Source: Lycocorax pyrrhopterus obiensis (taxonomy: Eukaryota; Chordata; Aves; Passeriformes; Paradisaeidae). Taken from it: DNA of 64,000 bases. A model generated the notes under the pieces. That model did no database searches. It was not told the DNA's origin and was given only the letters and a program-made list of their open reading frames with translations. The stretch is taken from positions 1,611,740 to 1,675,739 of the forward strand of contig JACSVZ010000001.1 in assembly GCA_014706295.1 (NCBI GenBank). Reading direction: 5' to 3'. Made by a program: the position numbers and the translations under genes. Numbering within the stretch: position 1 is the first letter of the stretch; every line of letters begins with the position of its first letter. Shown here in pieces: positions 44,588-55,005 of the stretch.

Positions 44588-44640
44588 AGAATATCCTGAG
44601 CTGGGAGGGGTGCACAAGGTTCAGCAAGTCCAATTTGATA
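44588..44640 (-). mobile_element. CR1 tail scrap, type B
   Basis: AAGAATATCCTGAGCTGGGA followed by a GGGGTGCACAAGGTTCAGCA variant of the 3' UTR. Confidence 0.65.
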
Positions 44641-45265
44641 GCCACAAACAGCTCTTGGTATTTTCAAGTTCTCCCGCTGCTCAAAAGCGATTGGAAAACA
44701 CTTTTTTCCCTGGATTTTCTTTGTGGTTTCTATTTGAACTGGACTGCAGCTGGAGAGGTGCAATATTAGAGCCCCGAAATAATGTGTGGTGCTCAGGAAG
44801 TTTCTGATTAAAACATCAGCTCGATTCAATCTGAATTTCGGGGTAAACACGAGATCTTTTGGGAGATAGTTGGGCTCAGAGCTGCAAAATGGAGCTTCTC
44901 AGAACTGCTGAACTTCTGATCTGATGATTCTTCATCCATGAAGATGAGGAGTATCCTACTCCCAGAGTAATTCAAGCATTTAAGGACGTACTTGACTATC
45001 TTTGGGTGTCACTTGGGCCAAACTGAACTGCAGACTCCTCTCCCGGGCTGCTTTTGTGGAGGCAGAGCTTGTGTGATCTCGCCTCTTGTTCTCTCTGGCC
45101 CTCCCCCAGCTCTTGTGGTTTGTGGGCCGACTTCACTAAAGTCGATAGAGCAGAAGTGGGCTGAAGTTCCTTCGGCTTCCATGAAACGTGGCTGAGAGGC
45201 TCTGCCAGAGCTCCCAGCCGAAGGGAGCTGGTGGGAGGTTTCAGATTCCTCAAGAAAGGGAAAAT
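44641..45265. other. Unassigned sequence
   Basis: Nothing recognised. Confidence 0.5.
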
Positions 45266-45421
45266 TTCTCAGAATGGGGCAAAACAGGGAAGAAGGGCCA
45301 TGAATGAGCCTGTTAGAGCAAATCCAGAGGAGGCACCAGGATGAGCAGAGGGATGGAGCAGCTCTGCTGGGAGGAAAGGCTGGGAGAGCTGGGATAGTTC
45401 AGCCTGGAGAGGAGAAAATCC
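45266..45421 (+). mobile_element. CR1 internal fragment paired with 48449
   Basis: From CAGAATGGGGCAAAACAGGG to CAGCCTGGAGAGGAGAA. It is almost identical to 48452-48597 over about 150 bp, including unusual differences from the usual CR1 sequence (AGGAGCCTGTTAGAGC-like). Nothing follows of the 3' half. Confidence 0.88.
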
Positions 45422-45859
45422 TCCTGGATTTTAGAGGCCTCAGGCACAAAGCACATCCATGTCTGTAGCAAATCAGCTTCCCTGGATCTGCCTAGGATGG
45501 CGTCTCCTGGCTTTTTAATCGCATCAAACCAGACCTGCCTCGAATTCAGGTGATGCATGAATCAATCTGGAATTTTACCTGCCAAGGAGAAGACTTTTAG
45601 TGGCTGTGGATGCTTTCAAGGAAAGCTTTTTGGAATTTCCCACTAAAGCAAGGCTTAGCTGGAAAAAGAATGACAAATTCTCATGAGAAGCAAGAGAGAT
45701 TTTCTCCACACTGCACAGGTTGTGGGGAAGGCCCCCATTAACAGTACTTGGATTTAATGGAATTAATGCCCACAGAGTAATTGCCCAGAGTGTTCATGGC
45801 AATCAATCCATCCCTATCCCAAGTGATTCCCCAACACTTCCCTTAAAACATGACCAGGT
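45422..45859. other. Unassigned sequence
   Basis: Nothing recognised. Confidence 0.5.
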
Positions 45860-46200
45860 CAGGGAGGGATCCAGCCCTGGGGGCACCTCTGGGTGCCGTG
45901 TCCAGCTCTGGCTCCTCAGCACAGCAGGGCCAGGGAGCTCCTGGAGCGGGGCCGGCGGAGGCTGCGCAGCTGAGGAAGGGCCTGGAGCATCTCAGTGCCC
46001 AGGACAGGCTGAGGGAGCCGGGGCTGCTCAGCCTGGAGAGGAGCCCCAGCTGAGAGGGGCCCTCAGCCCTGGCTGTCCCTGGCTGCAGGGAGGGCTCAGG
46101 GCAGGGCCCAGGCTCTGCTCCGGGGCCCAGCAGCGGCACCAGAGCCACGGGCAGGGCCTGAGCCCAGCAATTGCCCTGCACAGGAGGCACAACTCCTGCC
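45860..46200 (+). mobile_element. CR1 ORF2 fragment, GC-rich lineage
   Basis: Plus frame LRKGLEHLSAQDRLREPGLL is the conserved region just before the LFSLEK motif of CR1 ORF2. It continues SLERSPS* and then a GC-rich 3' part without a recognisable tail. It does not fit types A to D, so it may be a fifth lineage. Confidence 0.8.
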
Positions 46201-46699
46201 CTGGTCTAATTTTGACTTGAAGCAACCCTTTGGCTCAATACCCTCCTCACTTTTTATCTACCACATCACAGCTTGCATCGGAACTCTGACACAAGCTGCC
46301 TCCTGAGTTTCACGTCTGTTCAAGTGCAAAAGTAACAACTAAGAGAGCAGTTTAGAAATAATTCTCTTTTTCCTACCATCTTCTCCCTCCCACGCCCAGC
46401 ACGCGCCACTTTCAAGCTTTGCATTACCAAAATTAATGTTGATGTCACTGCATTACCAAAATTAACAGGCCCAGGCTCAGGCAGGAACCTTCCAGGAGAG
46501 CCTGGAAAAAGGAAATTAAGATCCCACAGGAACCTGTTGATCCAGAGGGATCTGTGCACAGTGTCCTGAAGTTGAGATTATTGGGAAAAAATCTGAAACC
46601 TTGGAGATGTATTCAGAAGTTTTTGACTCAGGATTTTTGTAAACTCAGAAATTAAAGAGCAGGACTGCACAGCAGCTCCAGGAGAAGCCAATCCTTCCA
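46201..46699. other. Unassigned sequence
   Basis: Nothing recognised. ATTACCAAAATTAA occurs twice, at about 46423 and 46452. Confidence 0.5.
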
Positions 46700-46880
46700 T
46701 CCCAGAGAGTTGGTGGATTCCTGATCCCTGGCAGTGTCCAAGGCCAGGCTGGATGGCGCTTGGAGCTTCCTGGGATAGTGGAAGGTGTCCCTGCCCATGG
46801 TGGGGGTTAAAATGAGATGCTCTTTAAGGTCCCTCCCAACCCAACCCAAACCATGATTCCGTGATTCTGTGATTCCACGA
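46700..46880 (+). mobile_element. CR1 3' end, type A
   Basis: GATCCCTGGCAGTGTCCAAG to a tail of four variant octamers (CCATGATTCCGTGATTCTGT and on). The target-side AACCCAACCCAAACC is duplicated relative to other copies. Confidence 0.92.
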
Positions 46881-48448
46881 TCCCCTCCTGACTTTCTGCA
46901 TCATTTGGACAGGGATAATAAAGCTCCAGGAATGAGGATCAAAGAGAGCAATTCCAGGTGCCAGGCACAGAACCAGGATTTCTTTGGGCCACCTGGATCC
47001 ATCCGATCCCAACCAAAGTGGGAAGGCACCAGCGAGGGAAAGGTCAGTAATTTAATAACCCAGTAGGATGAACAATGGGGGATTTACTTCAAACACTGAG
47101 CTTCCAAAAAAAAACCCTGGAAAAATGCCAGCGGATTATTCTGGGAGCACAACCTGGGGGAGTTTTCTCTATTCCTTTATTTGAACTCGCGGGCAAAGGC
47201 AGCTCCAAACACCTGTGCCTCAAGTATCAGCAGCTGGGCCTCAGGTTTCCATCAGCCAACCATTCCCTGAAATCCTGGCAGCTCCAGCTGGTCGGGAATA
47301 TGCCCCATTCCAGCTGGAAAACGCAGCACCCAGTGGAAATAGAGGTCAGCAGAGGAAAAGTAGCTTTGCTATTCAAGATCTAAATCAGACACGCAGCGAA
47401 AAACTTCTTCCCCTTCCTTTCTCACCCTCTTTTCTGCACTGAATTCTGGTAAAAAAAAAAAAGTTTAAAGTGGATTTTTTTTTTTGTCAGTCCAATCTTT
47501 AATCCACTCGGTTGTTTTCGGTTTTGCCTTCATTTTATGCTTTCATTTTGCAGAAATGCAAACCAGCAGCAAAATGTGCAGCCCAAGTCATGCCCTAGAA
47601 ATGTTTGGGGGAGTTTGTTGGTGGCCAATGTTGCAAAGAGCAGCATTTCCTCCAGACCTCAGTCACAAAGTGGTTTGTTTTCTCACCGAAGAAAAAGCGG
47701 CGAGGGAAACTTTGCTGCAGGTAATTGCATCCTAAAATGGGACAGCTCATGTTTGTCTATGGGGTATTTATTGAATTTCTCATTCTTCTTTGAACTGCAG
47801 TGTCAAGTAAGAGAGGCCTTAATTTTCTGCAGAAAAAAACCCCCAAAAACATTAAAAAATCCAGCAATGCCTTGAAATATTCAAATTCTTCACCTTAACA
47901 AGTGAGGGACTTGAGCCAGAAAACAAGTGAAGGAATAGAGAAAAGATTTTCCTTGGAAATGAGTTGAAATCCGATGACAAATTTCTGTTAAATCAGGTTC
48001 CGGGATTTTATTTTTTGACCAGAACCTCTGTGTGAGGAATTTCTATAAACCTGAAGCTTCTAAGGTTGACTTCATTCCCAGCCTGGTCCCACATGTGATC
48101 CCCTCAGACACTGGGCTCTGGAGCATCTCCTGATCCCTCTGCCTGGAATGGGCTTCTCCAGAGGCTGAAAAGGAGCTGAGACAGATGAAAACCCTCCAAC
48201 TGCTTCTGTTTAAAAAGTGCTTTTGATCTCCAGCTGGGGTGGTCTAGTCCAAGCAGGAACACCCCAAAAGCCTCAGGAGCTGCTTTTCCCTCTCCATGAG
48301 GGCTGGGGATGTGCCCAAAACTCGGAGCTGTCACAGGGGGGAAGGACTGGGAGGGGGCTGCCCTCCTGGAAAAAGCAGCCAACCCCCCAGAGGGCAGCTG
48401 GAATTGGGATCTTCGACTCACACAGAGGCATTTTTTATTCAGCACATC
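46881..48448. other. Unassigned sequence with a weak exon candidate
   Basis: No transposable element recognised. 47554-47720 (167 bp) lies between TTTCATTTTGCAG and CTGCAG/GTAATT, resembling splice sites, and is open in two plus frames (HALEMFGGVCWWPML and NVWGSLLVANVAKSS). No family is recognised. Confidence 0.45.
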
Positions 48449-48957
48449 CTCAGAATGGGGCAAAACAGGGAAGAAGGGCCGTGAAGGAGCCTGTTAGAGC
48501 AAATCCAGAGGAGGCACCAGGATGAGCAGAGGGATGGAGCAGCTCTGCTGGGAGGAAAGGCTGGGAGAGCTGGGATTGTTCAGCCTGGAGAGGAGAAGCT
48601 TTGGGGTGAGCTCAGTGTGGCCTTGCAGGGCCTGAAGGAGCTGCAGGAAACATGGAGAGAGACAATTCCCAAGGGCTGGAGGGCCAGGACACAGGGAATG
48701 GCTTCCCAGTGCCAGAGGGCAGGGCTGGATGGGATCTTGGGCAGGAATTGTTCCCTGGGAGGGTGGGCAGGCCCTGGCACAGGGTGCCCAGAGCAGCTGT
48801 GGCTGCCCCTGGATCCCTGGCAGTGCCCAAGGCCAGGTTGGACATTGGGGCTTGGAGCAGCCTGGGACAGTGGGAGGTGTCCCTGCCCATGGCAGGGGTG
48901 GCACTGGATGGGCTTTAAGGTCCCTCCCAACCCAAACCATTCCGTGATTCCATGATG
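48449..48957 (+). mobile_element. CR1 copy, type A, young subgroup
   Basis: Starts CTCAGAATGGGGCAAAACAG. The frame TGNGFPVPEGRAGWDLGQEL to VPKARLDIGAWSSLGQWEV is intact, the 3' UTR complete and the tail ATTCCGTGATTCCATGAT. At 509 bp it is the best preserved 3' half in the window. Confidence 0.96.
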
Positions 48958-49275
48958 CTGCTCCAAAGCAAAAAGCAGATGTCAAAATGAACTGCTGACC
49001 TGGTCCATCACCTTTTCCTGCAGGCCAAGAGTCATCCCAGGTCTCACCCAAAGACCAAGGCCATCAGCCAGGTCTTTCCAGTGGTTTCCTGGACTCTTGG
49101 ATCAGATTCCATGTACACAAAATACTGGGTTGCTTTAATTGCCCCGGTAAAATGTGAGCCTAAATCATCTCCCCTTGCCTAGAAATCATTTTAATGACAC
49201 AAATTCACCCAACACAGGAACCCTTAATCCCTCTTCACATCGGTAATGTTTTGTTATCCCAAATGGGATTTGTAG
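48958..49275. other. Unassigned sequence
   Basis: Nothing recognised. Confidence 0.5.
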
Positions 49276-49434
49276 AACCATGGAATATCCTGAGTGGGAA
49301 GGGACCCACAGGGATCAAGGAATCCAACTGCCCAGACCCCCCAACAATCCCAGCCTGGGCATCCCTGGCAGCGCTGTCCAAACGCTCCTGGAGCTCTGGC
49401 AGCCTCGGGGCCGTGCCCATTCCCTGGGGAACTG
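49276..49434 (-). mobile_element. CR1 3' end, type B
   Basis: CCATGGAATATCCTGAGTGG to CCATTCCCTGGGGAACTG. The minus frame LPELQERLDSAARDAQAGIV is intact. Some 3' UTR bases are lost (GGAATCCAACTGCCC). Confidence 0.93.
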
Positions 49435-49957
49435 CTGACAAAAATGACTATTTCCACTGAAATCCCTATTAGAGGAAAAGAAAACCACTCCAGCATTAAA
49501 AGTTCTCATTGTTACTCTAAAATCTCAGTGGTTCATCACTTTTAAACCCCAAAAGTTTATCCTGTCTCTGGTTTTTAACCTAGAAAGCCGTTCACATTCA
49601 GTTTCCAGGCACACTGTATGTGAAAGCTGCTTCATTTAGAAAATCCAATCATCTCCTCCAGTGCAGCAAGGGACAGCCAGAAGAAGTTCATGTTCCCACA
49701 TGAGACCTGACTCTTGGTTTCAGTGAGCAAAGTTTTTTTCTGCTCGGCGTGAAAAACGTGTGGGTGTTCAGCCCCGTCCATTATCACTTTTACACGTGTG
49801 ATAAAGAGAGAACCGGTGCAGACTGAGGGATCTCGCTCCTCTCCAGGGCGGCCAAAAAGGATGGAAAAAGTGGTAACTAAATTTCTTGCAAAGGCTTTGG
49901 GACAATGAAAGCACCACATATCACAGCAAGTGATCCACCAACACTCACAGACACAGA
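49435..49957. other. Unassigned sequence
   Basis: Nothing recognised. Confidence 0.5.
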
Positions 49958-50195
49958 CTCAGGATGGTTTGGGTTGGGAGGGACTTTAAAGATCACCTTA
50001 CTCCAGCCTCTGCCATGGGCAGGGACACCTTCCACTATCCCAGGTGGCTCCAAGCCCTGTCCAAGCTGCCCTTGGACACTTGCAGGGATGGGACAGCCAC
50101 AGCATCTCTGGGAATTTCATTCCAGGGCCTCCTCACCCTCGCAGAGAAGATTTTCTCCCTAAAATTAAATATAAACTCTCTCTTTTAGTTTAAAA
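49958..50195 (-). mobile_element. CR1 3' copy, type A, older
   Basis: CTCAGGATGGTTTGGGTTGG, CTTTAAAGATCACCTTACTC and CACTATCCCAGGTGGCTCCA, ending in the decayed ORF2 C-terminus (AGAAGATTTTCTCCC). The tail is reduced to nothing. Confidence 0.9.
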
Positions 50196-50442
50196 CCTTG
50201 CTAATGAAGTCTTAACTTGAGTGTATCTTCCAGATATGAATTCTGTTCCACCTGACTCATAGAAACCCCAGAGCTCATTTACATGGACGTCCTGAAAACC
50301 AGAAGTGTTTTACAGAAGTCTGATATTATCTGGTAACTGAATTCTAAAATACAAAGCCCTTCCCCATAAAGTGGGTGCAGCCCTGCTCTCAGATCCGTGG
50401 CCTCTCTGGGTGACGTGCACTGGAGTCTCCCCTGGTCTTTCA

Positions 50443-50915
50443 CAGAATCACAGAATCATCAAGAAGGACCTTCAGGATCACCCACTGCCACCCCAGCAGC
50501 ACCAGCATCACCCCAAACCCTGTCCCCAAGGGCCACATCCAGACTCCTCCTGAGCACTCCCACAGACAGTGACTCCACCACTCCCTGGGCAGCTCATTCC
50601 AAGGCCTCACCGCTCTTCCAGGGAAATTTTCTTTCCCAATCTCCAACCTGAGCCTCCCCTGGTGCAATCTGAGGCCATTTCCTCTCCTCCTTTCCCTTGG
50701 GACACGGCAGCAGAGCCCGACCCCCCTCACTGCCCCTCCTGTCAGGGAGTTGTGGGGAGCAGTGAGGTCCCCCCTGAGCCTCCTCTGCTCCAGACTGAGC
50801 CCCTTTCCCAGCTCCCTCAGCTGCTCCTCCCAGGATGTGTTTTCCAGCCCCTCTCCCATCTCTGGACACTCTGCAGTTCCTCAATGTCCTTTTGAGAGTG
50901 AGGAGAGGCCCATCC
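50443..50915 (-). mobile_element. CR1 copy, type C
   Basis: Tail CACAGAATCACAGAATCATC. Minus frame [37 protein letters not shown] and AVRPWNELPREW is followed by the one-base shift. It reaches 5' to about 50910 (CTTTTGAGAGTGAGGAGAGG). Confidence 0.95.
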
Positions 50916-51156
50916 AGCCACCCCTGGCAGACATCAGGATGAGCCGTGGTGGTGACCGAGGGCAGGAGATGAACCCCGGGGCTTTCACGATGGATTTTAT
51001 ACAGCCAGGGCAGATTTAAGGTCACACTGCTCTCCAAACATTCCTGCAGCCACACTTCCCCTTTCTTTGGGGAAAGAAAACATGTCCCAGAACCAATTCT
51101 TGGGATAAAATCCTGGATCCTCCCAGACAGGGACAAAGTGGCCATCAGCTGGTTAT

Positions 51157-51515
51157 TCTGGAGCAGAGGAGGCTCAGGGGGGACCTCATTGCTCCCCACA
51201 ACTCCCTGACAGGAGGGGCAGTGAGGGGGGTCAGGCTCTGCTGCCGTGTCCCAAGGGAAAGGAGGAGAGGAAATGGCCTCAAATTGCACCAGGGGAGGCT
51301 CAGGTTGGAGATTGGGAAAGAAAATTTCCCTGGAAGAGCGGTGAGGCCTTGGAATGAGCTGCCCAGGGAGTGGTGCAGTCACTGTCTGTGGGAGTGCTCA
51401 GGAGGAGTCTGGATGTGGCCCTTGGGGACAGGGTTTGGGGTGATGTTGGTGGCACTGGATGATCCTGAAGATGTCTCCCAACCCTGATAATTCCACGATT
51501 CTGTGGCTCTGTGAA
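51157..51515 (+). mobile_element. CR1 copy, type C, inverted partner
   Basis: ATTCTGGAGCAGAGGAGGCT to the tail CCACGATTCTGTGGCTCTGT. It shares about 330 bp with 50443-50805 in inverted orientation, about 350 bp apart. The minus frame of 262 codons spanning 50594-51382 is made of CR1 antisense and spacer, not a gene. Confidence 0.94.
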
Positions 51516-52984
51516 ACTCGTGTCTGGCTGTGCTGAATGCTGTAAAACCACTTAGAAAATGAACTTCTGAGAGCTGCAGGCGGTGCTGGGGCTTTGAAGG
51601 TCCGAGCCATTTGTCACCAAGGACACTCACGCTCAGCCCCACGCTGTGCTTCACCCTGAACCTGCCAGGGATTTCCCAAACACTCCTTTCTCTTTTAAAC
51701 ACCACAAAAAGCCACTGGAAGGGCTGGGTCACGGCTTCTGAGCTGCTGATTTGATGAGGGTGGCAGGGCTCGCCCTAAGTACAGCAGCTTGAAGTGTTTA
51801 TAGCAAATCACATAAAACCTGACAGGTTTCAGGTTTCCTTCCAGTGCATTCACAGAAAGATCTGTAAGACATAAACCTTTCAGCCTGCAGACAAAACCCA
51901 ACCTAAACACAGCTTCTGGGCTTTCAAAGTCACAGCTTCAGTATGAAAGCAGGTGACAGAAAACATCCTGCAAGACAAAATATTCATGAGGCAAAAGAAA
52001 AAAAACCCAGGCCTGTCTTGGATTGCTTTGGGGTTCACTGGAATCAGAAACTCAAACCAAAAACTTCAGGTTGGAAACTAAAATGCCCAGATTGATCAAA
52101 GCCAGAGAAAATGTTCTCACAGATCTTCACGAAGCGAAACTGCCCAGTTTGACAGAGTTTCACTCGCAGCAGAAGTGGGGAATCCTCGAGACAACATCAA
52201 GGACGAATTGGAAACTCTCCCAGGTGGCAACTCCTCTCACTCTCTCCTTCCCTGCTTCACACTCAGTCCTTCTACGCCCTTTTCTTCTTCTATTCCAATG
52301 GTTTGAATAAATCTTTACAGAAAATTTGATGTTTTGGACTAAAACATTTCATTTTACTGGATTAAAACATTCAGCTTTATTATTAAATTTAAGCTGGTTG
52401 TAAAGCCAGGCTTTGGCTGGGATCTCAGTGAAAAAAAAAGTGATTTATTTTGGAAATTGCATTGGCAACCTGCACAATTCCTACTCTTTCCACTGGCAGG
52501 AGTGACATGCCTCGATTCCAGTATCCCTGAGGACATCCTGGTGTGTGCACAGGCTTCACCCACAAACTGCAGCCCTTTGTGGGCGCTCTGATGCTCCAGC
52601 CACCACCGCTGCTGTCACCTCCGCGGGTGCCACCCCACAGAGCTCACTGGCGCCCTTCAGAGAGGAGATCTCACCCCACAGTTGGGGAAGCTGACTCAAG
52701 TTTATCCAAATATTACCCAGCCTCTCCAGAGCAGCGGCAGCGAGGGAGGGCAGTGTTTTCTCGTCCTCTCAGCCCAGTGAGTCACCCGGCCCGTGGCCTG
52801 TCTCTCTCCATGGCCAATCCCAGATGTCCTGGAGGAAGCCACAAATCATCTGGCAGATGACAGAGCTGCTTACAGGGGGATCTTTCTTCCCCAGCTTCAA
52901 CAGGGTTTGGTTTGTGCTCCCAAACGGGGCAGGGAGAGGCAAAGGGAGAACTTAACCCTTCCAAAGGTTTTGTTTTTTTTTTCC
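51516..52984. other. Unassigned sequence
   Basis: About 1.5 kb with no recognised transposable element or exon. AP-1-type cores lie near 52690 and 52778. Confidence 0.5.
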
Positions 52985-53065
52985 CTAAACCTGGCTGGTA
53001 TTGATTAAGGAATTGTTGATGATCTTAAAGGGCTTTTCCAACCTAAACAGTTGCTCTGTTAGGGA
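52985..53065 (+). mobile_element. CR1 tail scrap, old
   Basis: GTTGATGATCTTAAAGGGCT, CTTTTCCAACCTAAACAGTT and a decayed tail. The AACCTAAAC form is typical of older CR1 lineages. Confidence 0.7.
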
Positions 53066-54217
53066 TGGACAGGTCCAGGTGTTTTTAGGGTTCTGCTAAA
53101 GCCTTGGATTTGGTGGTGTTTTATGGCAATGAACCTCCCCCGGTGCAATTTACTGCCAACTCTGCCTTTCAGCCTCATTCTCCATTCCCATTCCTGCCTG
53201 GCCCTCTGGGAATCCCTTTGGATGTGCAGCAGAAACCTCTGGAACCCAGCAGGTACCATTTGCACGTGGCAGGGTGTCCAGGCCAGATATTTCTCCTGGC
53301 TTTGGGATAACCTACAGAGAAATCTGCTGTTTCCTTAGGATTGTTTCTCCTCGGCTTTCCAAAGCCACTGTAGCTGCTCCTAAATCCAACAGCAGTAATT
53401 TCCCTGCCACTCTTGGTTTAGGTACAGACTCTCCCCTCTCAAATAACAGCATAATCGAGACACTCATTCTTTATTCCAAAGTCAAAGTCCATAAATTACT
53501 CTCATAACTTGCCACCACCACTGGCCTCCACATGCATTTCAAGATAAGCAGCCTGTTCTTTTGGGGTCATGCCTCAGCAGTCGAACTAAATCATGATTAT
53601 CTTCTGGCCACAAAAAAAAAAAAAAGCAGTTTATTTTCTATTTTTACTGCATCCCCTGGCAGTGTGGGGGAGATACTTTCATTTTCCACCAGAGAGCCGC
53701 CTCAGAGCTGGAGTTTGTCCCTCATGGTGAAACACTCAACAATCTCTAATTAATGGCCGAGTGATAAAGGGCAAAGGCAAAACAATCTGAGGGATGTGCA
53801 GGCCAGACACAACCTAAATCCTTTTTAGACTCAGCCCAACACATCCCTGGGCTGAGTGTGGCTGCTCAAACGCTCAGTGAAGTATTTTGGCGCAGGATAA
53901 AATCTCTTGATCTCACCAGAGCAGCGTGTTCAGCTCTGTCAGACTTTTTACTTCCTGCGTTCAGGCCTCGCAACGTTTCTCAAGGCTTTTAAGAGAAAAA
54001 AGAGCTCAGGCTGTGTAAATCAGACATTGTGCAAGGTTTTTCTACTTGTAAGCCAAGGTTTTTATGAGCTTTAGTTCAATTTCCTATTCACAAGCTGCAG
54101 TCAGTGGTTTATAATGCTGACACAAATTAACTCTTTGGTAGGGGCAGGCAGCCTGAAAAAGGCCTGAAAAATTCTCTCTGCACAGTAACAATGGAATTTA
54201 TGCTGCTGAAAAAGAGA
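53066..54217. other. Unassigned sequence
   Basis: Nothing recognised apart from a 15-A run near 53613. Confidence 0.5.
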
Positions 54218-54382
54218 ATCCCAAACTGGTTTGGGTTGGGAGGGACCTTAAAGATCATCCCATTCCACCCCTGCCACGGGCAGGGACACCTTCCACTGTC
54301 CCAGGCTGCTCCAAGTCCCAGTGTCCAACCTGGCCTTGGACAATTCCAGGGATGAGGAATCCACAATTCTGGAGGTGATGGG
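54218..54382 (-). mobile_element. CR1 3' end, type A
   Basis: CAAACTGGTTTGGGTTGGGA to GAGGAATCCACAATTCTGG. The tail is missing and the 3' UTR contains the CCACGGGCAGGG variant. Confidence 0.92.
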
Positions 54383-54569
54383 AGGGAGCCCCTGATCACT
54401 TCAGCCTCCACTCCCACCCAGCACCAGGGACTTGGGGACTTTTCCAACGTGAATCCTACCACAAGGAAAGTCAGAGCCACTCATTTTCAAAGAGACGCAG
54501 AGCGCTTTGGGGCAGGAGTCCCTGAATCCAGGCAGGGAGGCCCTTCCGAGCAGGAAGAGCTTCTCCATT

Positions 54570-55005
54570 AAATCATTGAGAGCCCTTCAGGACCACCCAG
54601 TGCCACCCCAGCAGCACCAGCATCACCCCAAACCCTGTCCCCAAGGGCCACATCCAGACTCCTCCTGAGCACTCCCACAGACAGTGACTGCACCACTCCC
54701 TGGGCAGCTCATTCCAAGGCCTCACCGCTCTTCCAGGGAAATTTTCTTTCCCAATCTCCAACCTGAGCCTCCCCTGGTGCAATTTGAGGCCATTTCCTCT
54801 CCTCCTTTCCCTTGGGACACGGCAGCAGAGCCCGACCCCCCCTCACTGCCCCTCCTGTCAGGGAGTTGTGGGGAGCAATGAGGTCCCCCCTGAGCCTCCT
54901 CTGCTCCAGGCTGAGCCCCTTTCCCAGCTCCCTGAGCTGCTCCTCCCAGGATGTGTTTTCCAGCCCCTTTTCCCAGCTTTGTTGCCCTTCCTTGGACTCA
55001 CCACA
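54570..55005 (-). mobile_element. CR1 copy, type C
   Basis: 3' end at ATTGAGAGCCCTTCAGGACC. Minus frame HQGRLRLEIGKENFPGRAVR precedes the frameshift at about 54695. It extends 5' to CAAAGCTGGGAAAAGGGGCT (sense) near 54960-54980. Confidence 0.94.

Noticed and set aside
50594..51382. 262-codon minus frame
   Set aside because: It joins the antisense of one CR1, a spacer and another CR1 in opposite orientation.
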